64,000 nucleotides of DNA from Enoplolaimus lenunculus (taxonomy: Eukaryota > Nematoda > Enoplea > Enoplida > Thoracostomopsidae): NCBI GenBank assembly GCA_030248215.1, contig JASANG010003930.1, forward strand, positions 186,001-250,000. The letters are read 5' to 3'. The first letter of the stretch is position 1; every line of letters begins with the position of its first letter. Positions 23,214-33,995 of this stretch are shown in pieces. The translations under genes were made by a program, and so were the position numbers. Below the pieces are notes generated by a model. That model saw only the letters and a list, made by a program, of their open reading frames with translations, had not been told where the DNA came from and did not search any database.

Positions 23214-23910
23214 GCCGGTATTGAATCCGGTATTTTTATCCAAATTTTTTGGTATTTTCGGTATTGAAAATTTTTCTAATTTGAAAATTAAAGAAAAAAT
23301 TGACATACCCTACCTTTTTTATCCTGAAATTTTGTATTGTCAAATTTTCAATTTGTGCCACACTTCATGCTAAAATATCTTACTGTAGTGACCCGAAGAA
23401 GGGGAGAACTGATATTTATTTGGCCTCTCCAGAGGGAACACACTGTTATTCGCTTACAGACTGTTTATTTGTTTTTAACCCGCCCGTCGTTACTGGTATA
23501 TTCGGTATTGCAACTATCCGTTGAATTAAACGTTTATTTGTCTTATACCAAAAGCTTCAGCGATAAATGCAAGGTTACACTTAGGAATGTACTTTCAAAC
23601 TGAAGTATGCTTTAAGGATGACTGACCTTTCTGAACTCTAACTAGAATCTAAGTACACTATCCGCTGCACGGACTCTTATTAGGGATACGAACTCCGATT
23701 GATTGGGATTCAAAATAGGTGACCCCTCTTATTACCCCCTACTAAATTCTATGTCACTGACGGTAGATTTTCCGTCTGCTAATAGTGGGAGCCGGATATA
23801 CACAAAAGATTTGTAAATAGTTTGTTTGTTGCTTACATCCTATTTTGCGGTAACAAGTATTTCTCCTTTCCCGGTTCCGGCTCCGGCATTTTTTTCGCTT
23901 TCGGTTATGG
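23214..23910. mobile_element. hAT-like CCGG-rich MITE, interrupted copy
   Basis: The left half (CCGGTATTGAATCCGGTATT onward) and right half (CCCGGTTCCGGCTCCGGC) correspond to the element at 17157-17597. Both extreme ends are lost. A family 1 TA-flanked MITE (23383-23763) sits between the halves, so this element is the older of the two. Confidence 0.65.
23383..23763 (+). mobile_element. TA-flanked MITE, family 1, copy 3
   Basis: Begins CTGTAGTGACCCGAAG, flanked by TA (23381-23382 and 23764-23765), inserted inside the CCGG-rich MITE. It is shorter than other copies because part of the right half is missing. Confidence 0.75.
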
Positions 23911-24118
23911 CGAGGCGTTTTCGCATTGCATACGTGCATTTGTAATTACAATAGATGGCGTTCCAAGTGGATATTTTGAATTACCAAACGATGTTATTGT
24001 AAAATCATTGTATGGCGGTACATATACGCAGAGCTATGCACTAAATCCGTGAACAGGAAAGCGACAGTTTTGCACGAAGACTTTACTTCAATTAGGTTTA
24101 TTTTATGTGGGATTCACG

Positions 24119-24284
24119 CAGGCCCGTAGACAAAGGGGGAGGGGAAGCTCAGCCCCCCCCCCCACGAAAATCCCCCCTTAGAAAGCTTTCAACCTTGCTT
24201 GTAACTCATTGAATACCCTTGAATGACCCTCCTGACAAGTTTTTAGCCCCCCACCTGCAGCAAGGTGAGCTGGCTACGGGCCTG
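24119..24284. mobile_element. Small hAT-like MITE, CAGGCCCGTAG ends
   Basis: The inverted ends CAGGCCCGTAGAC and GGCTACGGGCCTG are flanked by 8 bp repeats gattcacg/ggttcacg (7 of 8). It includes a run of 12 or more C near 24152. The duplicated target is the terminus of the neighbouring GGTTCACGTTA repeat, so it inserted into that element. Confidence 0.8.
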
Positions 24285-24622
24285 GGTTCACGTTACCAGT
24301 TGTGCGCTTTGTTCCTGTTTTGTCACTAGGCTCATAGCGGTACTCACTAATTTTTTGCTACCCGTACGGATGCCAACAGAAAATAAAATGTTATGCATAG
24401 CTAGGTTTTCGAAATATTGACCTACCCATATGGGTACAGGCAAGATGTCTGCTGGTAGCCCTACCCATATGGGTTATATATCAAAGACTAGTTAACCATT
24501 GCTAACATAAAGGTACACATATGGGTAGTAGCTAACTACAACCTATATAGGTTGTTTTTATCTCGTGCTATGGGTAGGTGACAAAAGAAGTACCAAGCGC
24601 ACGATTAGTAACGTGAACCCCG
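24285..24622. mobile_element. Palindrome-bearing MITE, GGTTCACGTTA ends
   Basis: The left end GGTTCACGTTACCAGTTGTG is inverted at the right (CGATTAGTAACGTGAACC). The interior holds repeated palindromes: ACCCATATGGGT at about 24424 and 24463, a partial copy near 24514, and CAACCTATATAGGTTG near 24539. The true left end lies beyond the nested hAT-like MITE. The same terminus occurs near 10.43 and 54.03 kb. Confidence 0.65.
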
Positions 24623-25716
24623 CATTACTAACTTACAGCTTAAAATTAACATGCCACAGAAACAAGATTAAATTGTGTAACGTTTTGAATTTTGACGCGA
24701 TTTGCTCTGTTTTTACGTATTTTTTCACTTTAAAAAGCTAACCTCACATTCAGAAACATAGGTCTTTGCATTAGTTTTTACATATGCCCCTCAAAAAGCG
24801 ACTCAGTTTATGAATTTTCTATCCCACTGTAGAAATTGTGGATCCGCCGGTGCCCATCTTGTCGCAGTGGAACTGTGTGGAATCCTCACCGATCATATGG
24901 CAAAGTTACGAGTGTTGTTGGATCATTATTATAATGAGTGCAGTTTTCATTTGTTTCATATCTTCAAATGATCAGAGAACCTAGTGCCGCTAATCATAAG
25001 GTGAATTATAAAGTTTTTGAGCCACAAACATACTTATTATAAGCTATTTCAAAGTTTTATACCTAGCTTGATGTAGAATGTAGATTAGTTGTTTTTGATG
25101 TGGATTTATACGCAAATTTAAAATCGAAATCGCCAATCATTGGTTGTTGTTAGTTTGTTGTTACCTTTAAATTTAAATGAATTACCTACTTGGTAAATAT
25201 TCTTCAGTTTCTTATGAATTTTAATGTATTTATGTGAAGATTGTAATGTTTTGAAAAAGTGTTGCCTAGCAAGATAAAAGCAACGTTTTTGTGGCTGTAT
25301 CTTAGCAGTAAATTTATCTTTGTTTCAATGTTACTGGGTGTTTCTGTCGCACACACAGCGAGCGTAGAACTGGTTTCTAGTGTATAAATGCTACAAGAAG
25401 GGTCTTTTTCGTTACTTTCCCAGCCCGCATTTGCCCAAAAATGGTTCGATTTTGAAAATTTTTGTATATTTTAAGCTTCTCATGACATCCTCTGATTATT
25501 CCACGCCTCAATTTGAATTTTTAGAAGGTCCCAAGTCCCCCCTTTGGAGCCAAGAATATTTTTTGTCAAAAAGTTTGACCAATTACATATCACTCGATAT
25601 AGATTGCGGGGCTGAGTACAACGGTGTTAAATTTTTCACAATCAGACAATTGGCTAACGAGTTTCATTGTCAAATATCTGATTTGGCGTGTTGCAAACGA
25701 TTTGGGGCGGCAACAG
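24623..25716. other. Gene-free DNA with a transposon end
   Basis: TGGATCCGCCGGTG near 24840 looks like one end of a GGCGGATCCA hAT-type element whose partner was not found. No supported gene. Confidence 0.4.
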
Positions 25717-25724
25717 TTGGGGAT

Positions 25725-25886
25725 CGGGCCCGCATCCAAGGAGGTGCAGGCTGTTCAGTTCCCCGTGCAAAAACTTTAGTACCCTATAAATTTTTCAACC
25801 TCGCTTATACATCGGCTAAAACCTTTGTAAGCCAATTGTACAAAATTTTCAGCCCCTCCTATCAAGCTGAGTTGGCTACGGGCCTG
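25725..25886. mobile_element. Small hAT-like MITE, second CAGGCCCGTAG copy
   Basis: The left end CGGGCCCGCATCCAAGG and right end TTGGCTACGGGCCTG match the element at 24119. The 8 bp flanks ttggggat/gggtggat agree at six of eight positions. Same size (about 162 bp), more decayed. Confidence 0.6.
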
Positions 25887-26108
25887 GGGTGGATACCCAA
25901 GAAACACGGGGTAAATCTTCAGTTTTGTACTGTGAAAATTGTTTTTGACTTCTCGCTCACTTCTCTTACGAGGACTTTTCACCATCCTAAGTTGAGCACT
26001 CCCCCGTCCGATTTTCTGGATCCGCCAACGAACGTTAGAACAGCTTTGGTCTTGGTGTGAGACACGTTAGAAGTCACAATATACCAATTCGAAAAGGATG
26101 GTATGCTT

Positions 26109-26466
26109 CAGTGTACAGTCAGGTTTGAAAAACCGGAGCCAGAACCGAGTTGGAAGTCATCAAACTCCGCTGGAGGCAAAGCTGATACTGGAGGTAACGT
26201 AAACCATGTTTAATCTTTAATTTACACTTATCTAGAACGTGTTGTCAAAATTTTTAGTTTTAGGTATATTTTTCAGGAATTCCGACAATTTGTTGTCAAA
26301 ATAGTTATAGCCAAGCGCACGGAACAATTCAATTTTTGTTAAAACTATAAAAAATTAACTACCGAAATTGCCAAATCTTTGGTAAAAATGCCACCACCGA
26401 ATCATGAATCGGACGGCTATTTTCGGCTGGAGCCGGAGCTGGAGGCAGACCTACGGTTGCATCCTG
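26109..26466. mobile_element. hAT-like CCGG-rich MITE, decayed copy
   Basis: The right end CGGTTGCATCCTG and subterminal GGCTGGAGCCGGAGCTGG match the CCGG-rich family. The left end is poorly preserved. The 8 bp flanks gtatgctt/ctacgctt agree at six of eight positions. Confidence 0.5.
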
Positions 26467-26577
26467 CTACGCTTTAATGTTTAAAACATGAAAATTTAAA
26501 TTTTGTATTCCAGATGTGTATCACGGTTTCAGAGTTCGTATGTAGCGTACACTTACGAAGAGAATTTAGCTCGATTA

Positions 26578-26990
26578 CTGCGGTGACCCGAATAAAAGGA
26601 GGTAATAAGAGGGTCCTTATTTTGAGTCCCAATCACTAGGATTCCGTATCCGTAATAAGGATCGGTAAGCTGATAGAGTGAATAAATCTTAATTATAGTC
26701 CATATTAATGACACCAGTACCAAATAGAGTTGAGTTCGAAACTTTAAAGCATACTTAAGTTTTGAAAGTACATTCCTAACTATAACCTAGCATTATTGCT
26801 CAGGCCTTTGATACAAAACAAATAAACGTTTAATTCAATGGTTAGTTGCAGTATCGAATATATCAGTAACGAAGGGCGGCGGAGCGTGGGTTAAAAATAA
26901 ATAACAATCCGTAGCCGAATAACTAGGGGGGTTCCCTCTGGAGAGCTATAATAAATATCAGTTCCCGTCTTATTCGGGTCACTACATTAG
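26578..26990 (-). mobile_element. TA-flanked MITE, family 1, copy 4
   Basis: Inverted relative to copies 1-3 (the GGACTC-rich half is on the left as GAGTCC). Ends CTGCGGTGACCCGAATAAAA and TCTTATTCGGGTCACTACA, with TA on both sides (26576-26577, 26991-26992). Confidence 0.8.
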
Positions 26991-27101
26991 TATTGATTTC
27001 GCCTAGAAATCACGTTTGATCGCAGAATCTTGCAGTAGCTGTCATTCTTTGATCCTATTTTTTTACACAAACCGTATGCAGACATACATTTATCATCCGT
27101 A

Positions 27102-27353
27102 CACTGTAAATTGCGATGAGTTTATTAATCAATTCAGCAAAGGAGTTGGTTATTTCTGAATTAATATCAGAAAACATTAACTCAGTCTCAGTTGAGTTAA
27201 TTCTAGCTCTAAGTTGAGTTGACTATGTGTGAGTTGATTAATTAACTCAGAATGAATTGAATCAGCTCAAAATTCTGAGTTCTGATAGTCCTAACTCAGA
27301 CTGAGTGATTTAACTCATTCTGAGTTAAAATCAACTCACTGAAATTTACAGTG
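27102..27353. mobile_element. Tc1/mariner-like MITE, CACTGTAAATT ends
   Basis: The inverted ends CACTGTAAATTGCGATGAGT and ACTCACTGAAATTTACAGTG are flanked by TA on both sides (27100-27101, 27354-27355). The interior is built from repeated GAGTTAA, ACTCAG and CTGAGT motifs in both orientations. No coding capacity. Confidence 0.8.
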
Positions 27354-27355
27354 TA

Positions 27356-30300
27356 GCGCTAAGAAAATAAGGGCTACCCAATATCAACGTGAAAAGTTCA
27401 AATAATCAAAAAAAACTTAATGAATACATCATCATTTTATGCAAGCGAGCGTTCGCCAGCTTAAAGACAAGCTTCAATTCAGATAAATTGAAAGTTTATG
27501 CTAAAATTACGTATTTTGAAATTGAAATTCTGAAAGCCAGTTCAGTGTTAGGGGCATCCCCATTTGAGAGTATATGTATGCGCTTAATAGTACGGCACGA
27601 TTTATTTGACGTAATTAGGCATACAGGTTGGTATAACGTCAATCTGTAGTATAGGATCAGTTTCACATAATGGTGAATAAATACCAACTAAATAATAAAT
27701 TACAACCTGTATGTAATATGATATTGAAATAAATATAGCCACTGTTTGGGGGCTGTTTGTACACCAAAAATTGCAACTGTAAGTTCCTTAAAACATTGTA
27801 AAAACGCTAAAATGTTGCGAATTTATTTGCAGATAGAATTACATGCATTTTAGCGATACTAAACATATCATTTGTGAGTGGTTTTCCAGACACCAGAATT
27901 CGAAAGTGTCATAGGTCAACTCGCATAGCAGGGGCGGATCCAGAAAAAATTAAAAGCAGGGGCGGATCCAAAAAATTCGGACGGGAGGCGCACTTGTGTA
28001 AAACGCCTTCGCACTTATAAACCATAAAACCCGAGTAAACTTAACAAGAGAGTAACGTAAACAGTTTATTATACGACGAAATAACCACGCTATGAGTATA
28101 GTCAAGCACACCGGTAGAACAAACAGTCTGATCATGAATCCTCCTTAAACTCTAGTGTTTTCAGCTTATATACCACTTCACCGCCTACGCAACTCGTTGT
28201 CACTAAATCATTGGCCCACGTATCGTTCGCTAATGCACGTGTCACTCCATGCTTAGCCCACGCGTCGCTCGCTAATTTGGCCACGTACACATTGTTGCTA
28301 GCTAGACGTGAATAAAGCAAAACATGCCGTAAAGAACACGTTCACTTCATTCACGTTACACTTGCAAATGTGACGAAACGCAAGAATTGTAAGGTAAGTA
28401 AAGACCTTATCATGTTATCGCCAAAAAATTTTGTTAGGGGAAAAATTGCGAGGTAGGGCGCCAAATTGGCCGTGCCTCTGCCTCAACAGGATCTTAACAA
28501 AATTTATTTTGGGAATCAAATTAACAGATGTGCACGCAATAAAATGTGAGAGGCGCAACGTCATCCGCAAACGGGACAAACCGGTTGAAATTCCACTTTC
28601 CCGTGATTCTTTGAATAGCTTCACACACAACACAGATCTTAAAATAACCGCCAGGTTGCTAAATGTTAAATAATTTTCTCGCTGACCGAGAAGCCAGACG
28701 TATATAAGTTTAGCATACTCACGATGCAACTTTTAATACTTCCTGGCTACTCTGGATCGTTCTGTCCTACGATTCGTTTTAGATCCGCTTTTGTTGCCCA
28801 ATCTTAAAATTTTTTACATCACAGGTTAAAGAATTATGTGTCAGGTAAAATTTGCTTGCTCCTACCAATTATTCAGTGTTGTGATGCTGCCAGATGCTTT
28901 TAATTTTCAATTTTTTTTCAAGAAACTCAATTGTCAGCGCTGCAGTGATATAATTTTGGTAAGATTTGCGCAACTTTTTGCATCCTATTATATTTAAATG
29001 TTGATGGCCTACATATGTTCGGGTGGTGGCGGCCGTTACGCAATTTGTTTGTTGTTTGTATAATGATAAAATATTATTTTGAAACAAAACAGTTTTTTCG
29101 TTTTGTGATATAATTTTGTTTAACGTAAAACAAAGATAGACATGCATTGAAATTATGCATTTCGTTTATCGCCAACGTTGCGTCACCGTAGACGTGGCTA
29201 TTTTCAATATACGAGTATAGGTATCCCTATATACTTACTTATCGTGTGAAGCAGTCCACTGCAGTCCGTCACCGTGCGGCATCGAACGAGAATTGTCGTA
29301 CGACGCCGATTTGACGACTGCGATGCCGCATGCTGACGAACTTCGGACGGCACCGGAAACTGCGTAGTGTCTGTCTGTTAAGATGTCGCTGAAGTAAGCA
29401 ACATTTCTCTGTTTTGTTTCCAATGATGGTTATGTTATATTTTATTTAGGCCTCTGCAGTTAAAACAACTTCACCAATTCCAAAAGTATTCGAGTTTTTT
29501 TAGTTTATCAAAAGATTAGTTTACAAAATTAATGCTCTTGTCTTATGCTATGATGTTGACTGTTGTCTGTCGAACGCCGTTAACAGTTCCGGTACAGGAA
29601 AATTTTGAATTGTTGCATTTTATAATGATAGTTTTCAAATTTTATAAAACCCTAAAAGGCTTGCAGTGGCGGATTTTAAAACTTTTGATGTTGAAGTCCG
29701 TGCGCTATATAATAATGAAAAAAAGCCTGTGACTGTAGATAGAGCATAGTCAAACCGCAAGATTTGTACGAAATGTTAACACGAAATCTTGATCAATACC
29801 AGGGAGGTCCAGGCATGAGTGGCTTTGGCGGTCCCTTTGATTTAATAGCGAAACGCTGATTCGGAAGTCTGGCTCATATTGGAACTACATTTGACATAAA
29901 CGCATCAAACTTTTAGTTTGGATTAGGCCAGTTCACAGCTTAGAAGGTGCCATAATGAGTTGTGTTTTATATGATTGTATTATTATTACCGTGTATATAT
30001 AGCTTGTAATTGGTTTAGATTCAACAATTCTTTTTGACACTGCCGTCATCCGGTACAATGGTGCATTTGTGAGCACTGTTTTATTCGCCCAGAAAACTCC
30101 CCCACATATAAAAAGGCTTCACTGCTTTATCAGGTTGCTGCCGGCGCCTGAACCCTCCACAAGTTCAAGGGACCCTAAGCAGAATGGTGAGCCGTCTCCC
30201 ATCAATTTTTCCAAACAAAACAACATAATAATGAATGCTTACATTTTAAATAAAGTATGATACTGCGTTTTCACGGACTAGTATGAGAACCACTTAGTGC

Positions 30301-30546
30301 GAGGGGAGATTTGTGAGCAGTAGCCCCCATCCTGCTTAGAGACCATCCAATTTAACTTGCGGGGGTGCAGGGAAGCAGCTGCCACCCTGATTGGAAATTA
30401 AAAGGTGCCTCTACCGCACTAATTTAAACGGAGTCGTTTTGTAACGTTTTGAAATATCTGCATGATAAAGTTAAAAATACTGTACTTGTCAAACATCTGA
30501 AAAGCCCCCACATTTCAGTTGTGTGGGTGAGGGAAGTAAAACTGTG
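27356..30546. other. Gene-free DNA with transposon ends
   Basis: Two successive copies of CAGGGGCGGATCCA (27930 and 27957) are left ends of GGCGGATCC-type hAT elements; no full element could be drawn. A patch at 29245-29370 resembles the CpG-rich Harbinger-like MITE (GTCGTACGACGCCG). No supported gene. Confidence 0.45.
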
Positions 30547-30738
30547 GCTGCTAGCGTATAGAACAGGGTAGCAGCAGTAGTTTAAGCATATTCTTAAGCC
30601 TACGACTAAGTGTACCAATGAGCTTATACCTCAACCTAAGCCTAAGTAATAATCGTAAGCGAAAAAATTAGCCTAAGGTAAAGCTAACTCTATTGCAGTC
30701 CCGGAAAAAACGTTCCGCCACTGATCTTTACATTGGCC
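30547..30738. mobile_element. Telomere-motif MITE, decayed copy
   Basis: The right end TGATCTTTACATTGGCC and the subterminal AACGTTCCGCC match the elements at 42548 and 55959. The interior carries several CCTAAGCCTAA-type copies of the nematode telomere hexamer. The left end (GTATAGAACAGGG) is decayed and its target duplication unreadable. Confidence 0.55.
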
Positions 30739-31016
30739 AATGTGCCTAACTTCCTGTACTAAAGTTATGATACAATTTATTGTCCTTATGCGAACTTCAT
30801 CACGTGTGTTTTCAAGAAGAAAAAACTCATTTCTTTTTGCCCACGCAACGCATACTGTTATTTGTAGGACATTGCTTTACAATATTCCTTTTCCCATTGC
30901 AGCTTAACACAGAGGTACAATGAGAAAGATGATCTAACGGATTGCTTTAAACTGCATTTAAACGATTTAATGAAATCTCCTGAGATATATCAATCGGCTT
31001 CCCATGCTTGATTGTA

Positions 31017-31359
31017 CATTAGTGACCCGAACAAGAGGAGGCAATAAGAGGGTCACGTTTTTATTCCCAATTAATAAGAGTCTGTATCCTTAATTATAGT
31101 CTGTTCGTGTAGTGGACAGTGTCTATAAGTCCTTAGAGTCCATAAAAGACCAGAGCAGAATAATAGACTAGACTGTTCAAATGTGTAACAGACACTCCGA
31201 CAACCTGCTAAAACTTTATTAAATCCAGGAAAAAAATTGAACGGACACAGCGTTCAAAACTGCTTCGGATCAAGTCCGTTAAATTCAAGTGGTACGAGGA
31301 TATAAAGAAGAGCGTTGTAAATATCAGTCGTCCTCTCATTCGGGTGACTATATACACAG
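31017..31359 (-). mobile_element. TA-flanked MITE, family 1 variant, copy 5
   Basis: Ends TTAGTGACCCGAACAAGAGG and CCTCTCATTCGGGTGACTAT. The interior (GTGTAACAGACACTCCGACA, ATTAAATCCAGG) differs from copies 1-4 but is shared with the copy near 44.7 kb, so these two form a subfamily. Confidence 0.6.
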
Positions 31360-33995
31360 TAGCTGTTATGAAAGCACAGTACCAATTTAAACGCTCAAAC
31401 ACCCACCCACATTTGCCAGTTTGTGCGTTCTAGCGGTACTGGATATGCAGAAACATTTTGTGACCAAATCTGGTACTGCTTAACTTAGATTTAGCGGAAT
31501 CATTTCGAAAAATGTGACTCTCAAATTCCCAGCTCATACGGTTTTGTGACTTTATTTATATAAACATCTTGTAGTACCGAACAGTCGGTATACAGAGTCA
31601 TTGTAGCGAAAAGGTTGCCTACCGAAATGCCTTAAGTGCATTCAAGTGATTTTATGATCCTTCGATATTAATCGACTCGGATTGATTTTTGGACACTATT
31701 TTCCTTCCATGTGGTAGGCATTTCAGTTTACGTTATAATTTGCCTAATTGTAGTGCGTAAAAATAATACGAAACAGTTTAGCACTCAAAATATGCGTTAG
31801 AATGGTTCTAAAATAGAGCTGGTTTTTGTTCTACAATGAGGGAGTAAGGGTGCGGACACTTGGAGCTTGCGTTCGGAGAGATGCCATACCCTGAACCCCC
31901 GGCAATTTGAAACGTTAGCACCTTAATCAGGATCAACATAATCAGGATGCGTCTTGAGCACCGCATAAACAAAAAGACCACTGTTATAGGGTTAGGAATA
32001 TAACTTGCTGGAACGTTTTGACACTCGATCAAAATATCACTGAATGCAAATTATGAATTATCTATTAAACCCAGTAGAGCAGTACCAAATGGCGTACCCA
32101 ACACGCTAACAGATGCACATCAATTCTTTCGCAGAACGTGTTTTCCTAACAAACCCGCAAGCAACAAAAACCATAACTTGACCAGATGAATTTCAATTCT
32201 GAATATAGAACTCGTAGTTTAGTGTACGTTTAGGTTTTTTCATTGCACATGTACACTTCATCCAACATGTTTTATTGATTCCATTTTTTCAATGATACAA
32301 AAAATTTGTTATTATCACTCAGATTATTTGTCGGGCCAAACTTCCAATTTTGAGCAAAAACGCCAGTTATATCAGAACAAATCTGGGAATTTTTGACCAG
32401 AAAGGGCTCGTTATATAATAGGAAAAACGTTCAAGAGCGAAGCGAGCAAGATATTCCATGCGATTTTCAGTCCAGAGTCTGTAGCCAGTGGAAAGCCAGG
32501 GAGTGGAATTTTGTCCCTTGCCTTGGAAAAGTTCTGCCCCAGCTTGTAAGTCTTGAGAAATGATCTGTGTTCTAGTCCTAAAATTGTTCTCCTCTCAAGC
32601 ATGTTGAGCTTGCTACCAGCCTGCGTAGGCTTTACAGGATCATGAGTTCGCACAAAATATTCAGCTCATTTGTAACCTTTTTTATTCTTGTAGATTAGTA
32701 ATATATTAAATATTTGCCGCGCCATACATATACATGTCTCGTAATACTTATTGTTCAAGCTAAACGACGAAACTTTCACAATGTTGCAACCAGATTCAGC
32801 ATGCTGGAAAGAGGGCCAGCCAAATGATCCAGAATGTCGACATGTGTGGATTTCGCTAAACATTCATGGGGAAACTAAAATTTTCCTGACTGGTTGAATG
32901 GAGCCTCCCGCAAATCTCCTCTGACTATGGGTCTAAACGTATAAATAATTTTCTACTAAACAAACCTATTTATACAGAACGTAAATCTGTACAAACAATA
33001 ACGTTTAGCTTTAAAAGCTGGAGATGTTTGCATTGCATTACGCTCGCTTTTCACTTAATAGATTTGTATTATCGATGCTATTCCAACTGTAGTCAGCATA
33101 AAATAGATTAAACAAACCACCAGTAAATATACTACTTTAAGTTAAAACTTCAATTAAAACTAAATCAAAGTTTCCATTAGGAAAAGTCAAATGTTTGAAC
33201 TTCAAAAAATATATTAATACATAAAGCGCAAACAAGATTAAGCTTTTGAGAGGCACGGGCTCACGTGACAAGCGGATCCTTATAATAGACGTATGATTCT
33301 ATAAACTCGTGCACAAAATAGCACATTTTAAGTAAATTGTTGGTTCTCAGTTACTGGAAGCTTCTTTTGGTGGCTCTATGCCCAAGTTTGTGCGACATTA
33401 ATTAAAACACGAGGTAAAAAAATTACTCGTAAAATTTACCTGCCCTGTTTTACGACAGTATGAAACTGCATGCTATTCACTATGATTATTAATTGGCCTA
33501 GGCCAATCTGCTTTTTTAAGTAATAGCAGTATGGTCATGGTCTACGCTAAACTGCTATTGAACTTTTAGACCAATCAAATTTTACTATTTGGACAGACGC
33601 AATACAGATGGGCTACGACATATATACCAAGTTATTGAAGCTGCTCAACGATAACAACCTCTGTTAAATTTAAGGTTTCGCGCTGCATTAAGGTTATCGT
33701 CGTGTTTTCAATGATTTCATTTACTGCGAATTTCTTTAGCCTAATTAACCATTTTCAGAGCAATTTTGTTATTTCTGTAAAACTTTTAAGCTATGCAACA
33801 CCATCGTACTGGTTTTAGCGATTTTAATTACTGCGAATAGAGTATTTTTAACAAACCTAATTATTTAATAATTTACCAGCGGTGATTAGCCCCCTTTGTG
33901 GGGCAATATGTCAGCAACCCTCGTGATTTTCAACAAAAAATTGTACCCGGCAACGGTATTTTTTGTCTCTCCGCCGTTTAGAGAGTCGTGCGACC
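31360..33995. other. Region upstream of sulfotransferase A
   Basis: No supported gene or complete repeat. An AGAGCGAAGCGAGCAAG run near 32434 resembles hAT-type subterminal sequence seen near 14.1 and 25.95 kb. No promoter element was convincing. Confidence 0.4.

Noticed and set aside
25380-26060. 226-residue plus-strand open frame
   Set aside because: It runs across a small hAT-like MITE and a GGATCCGCC transposon end, and shows no protein motif.
33963-33995. Upstream TTG start extending sulfotransferase A by 11 residues
   Set aside because: A non-ATG start is unlikely; the ATG at 33996 gives a standard type II N-terminus like that of gene B.
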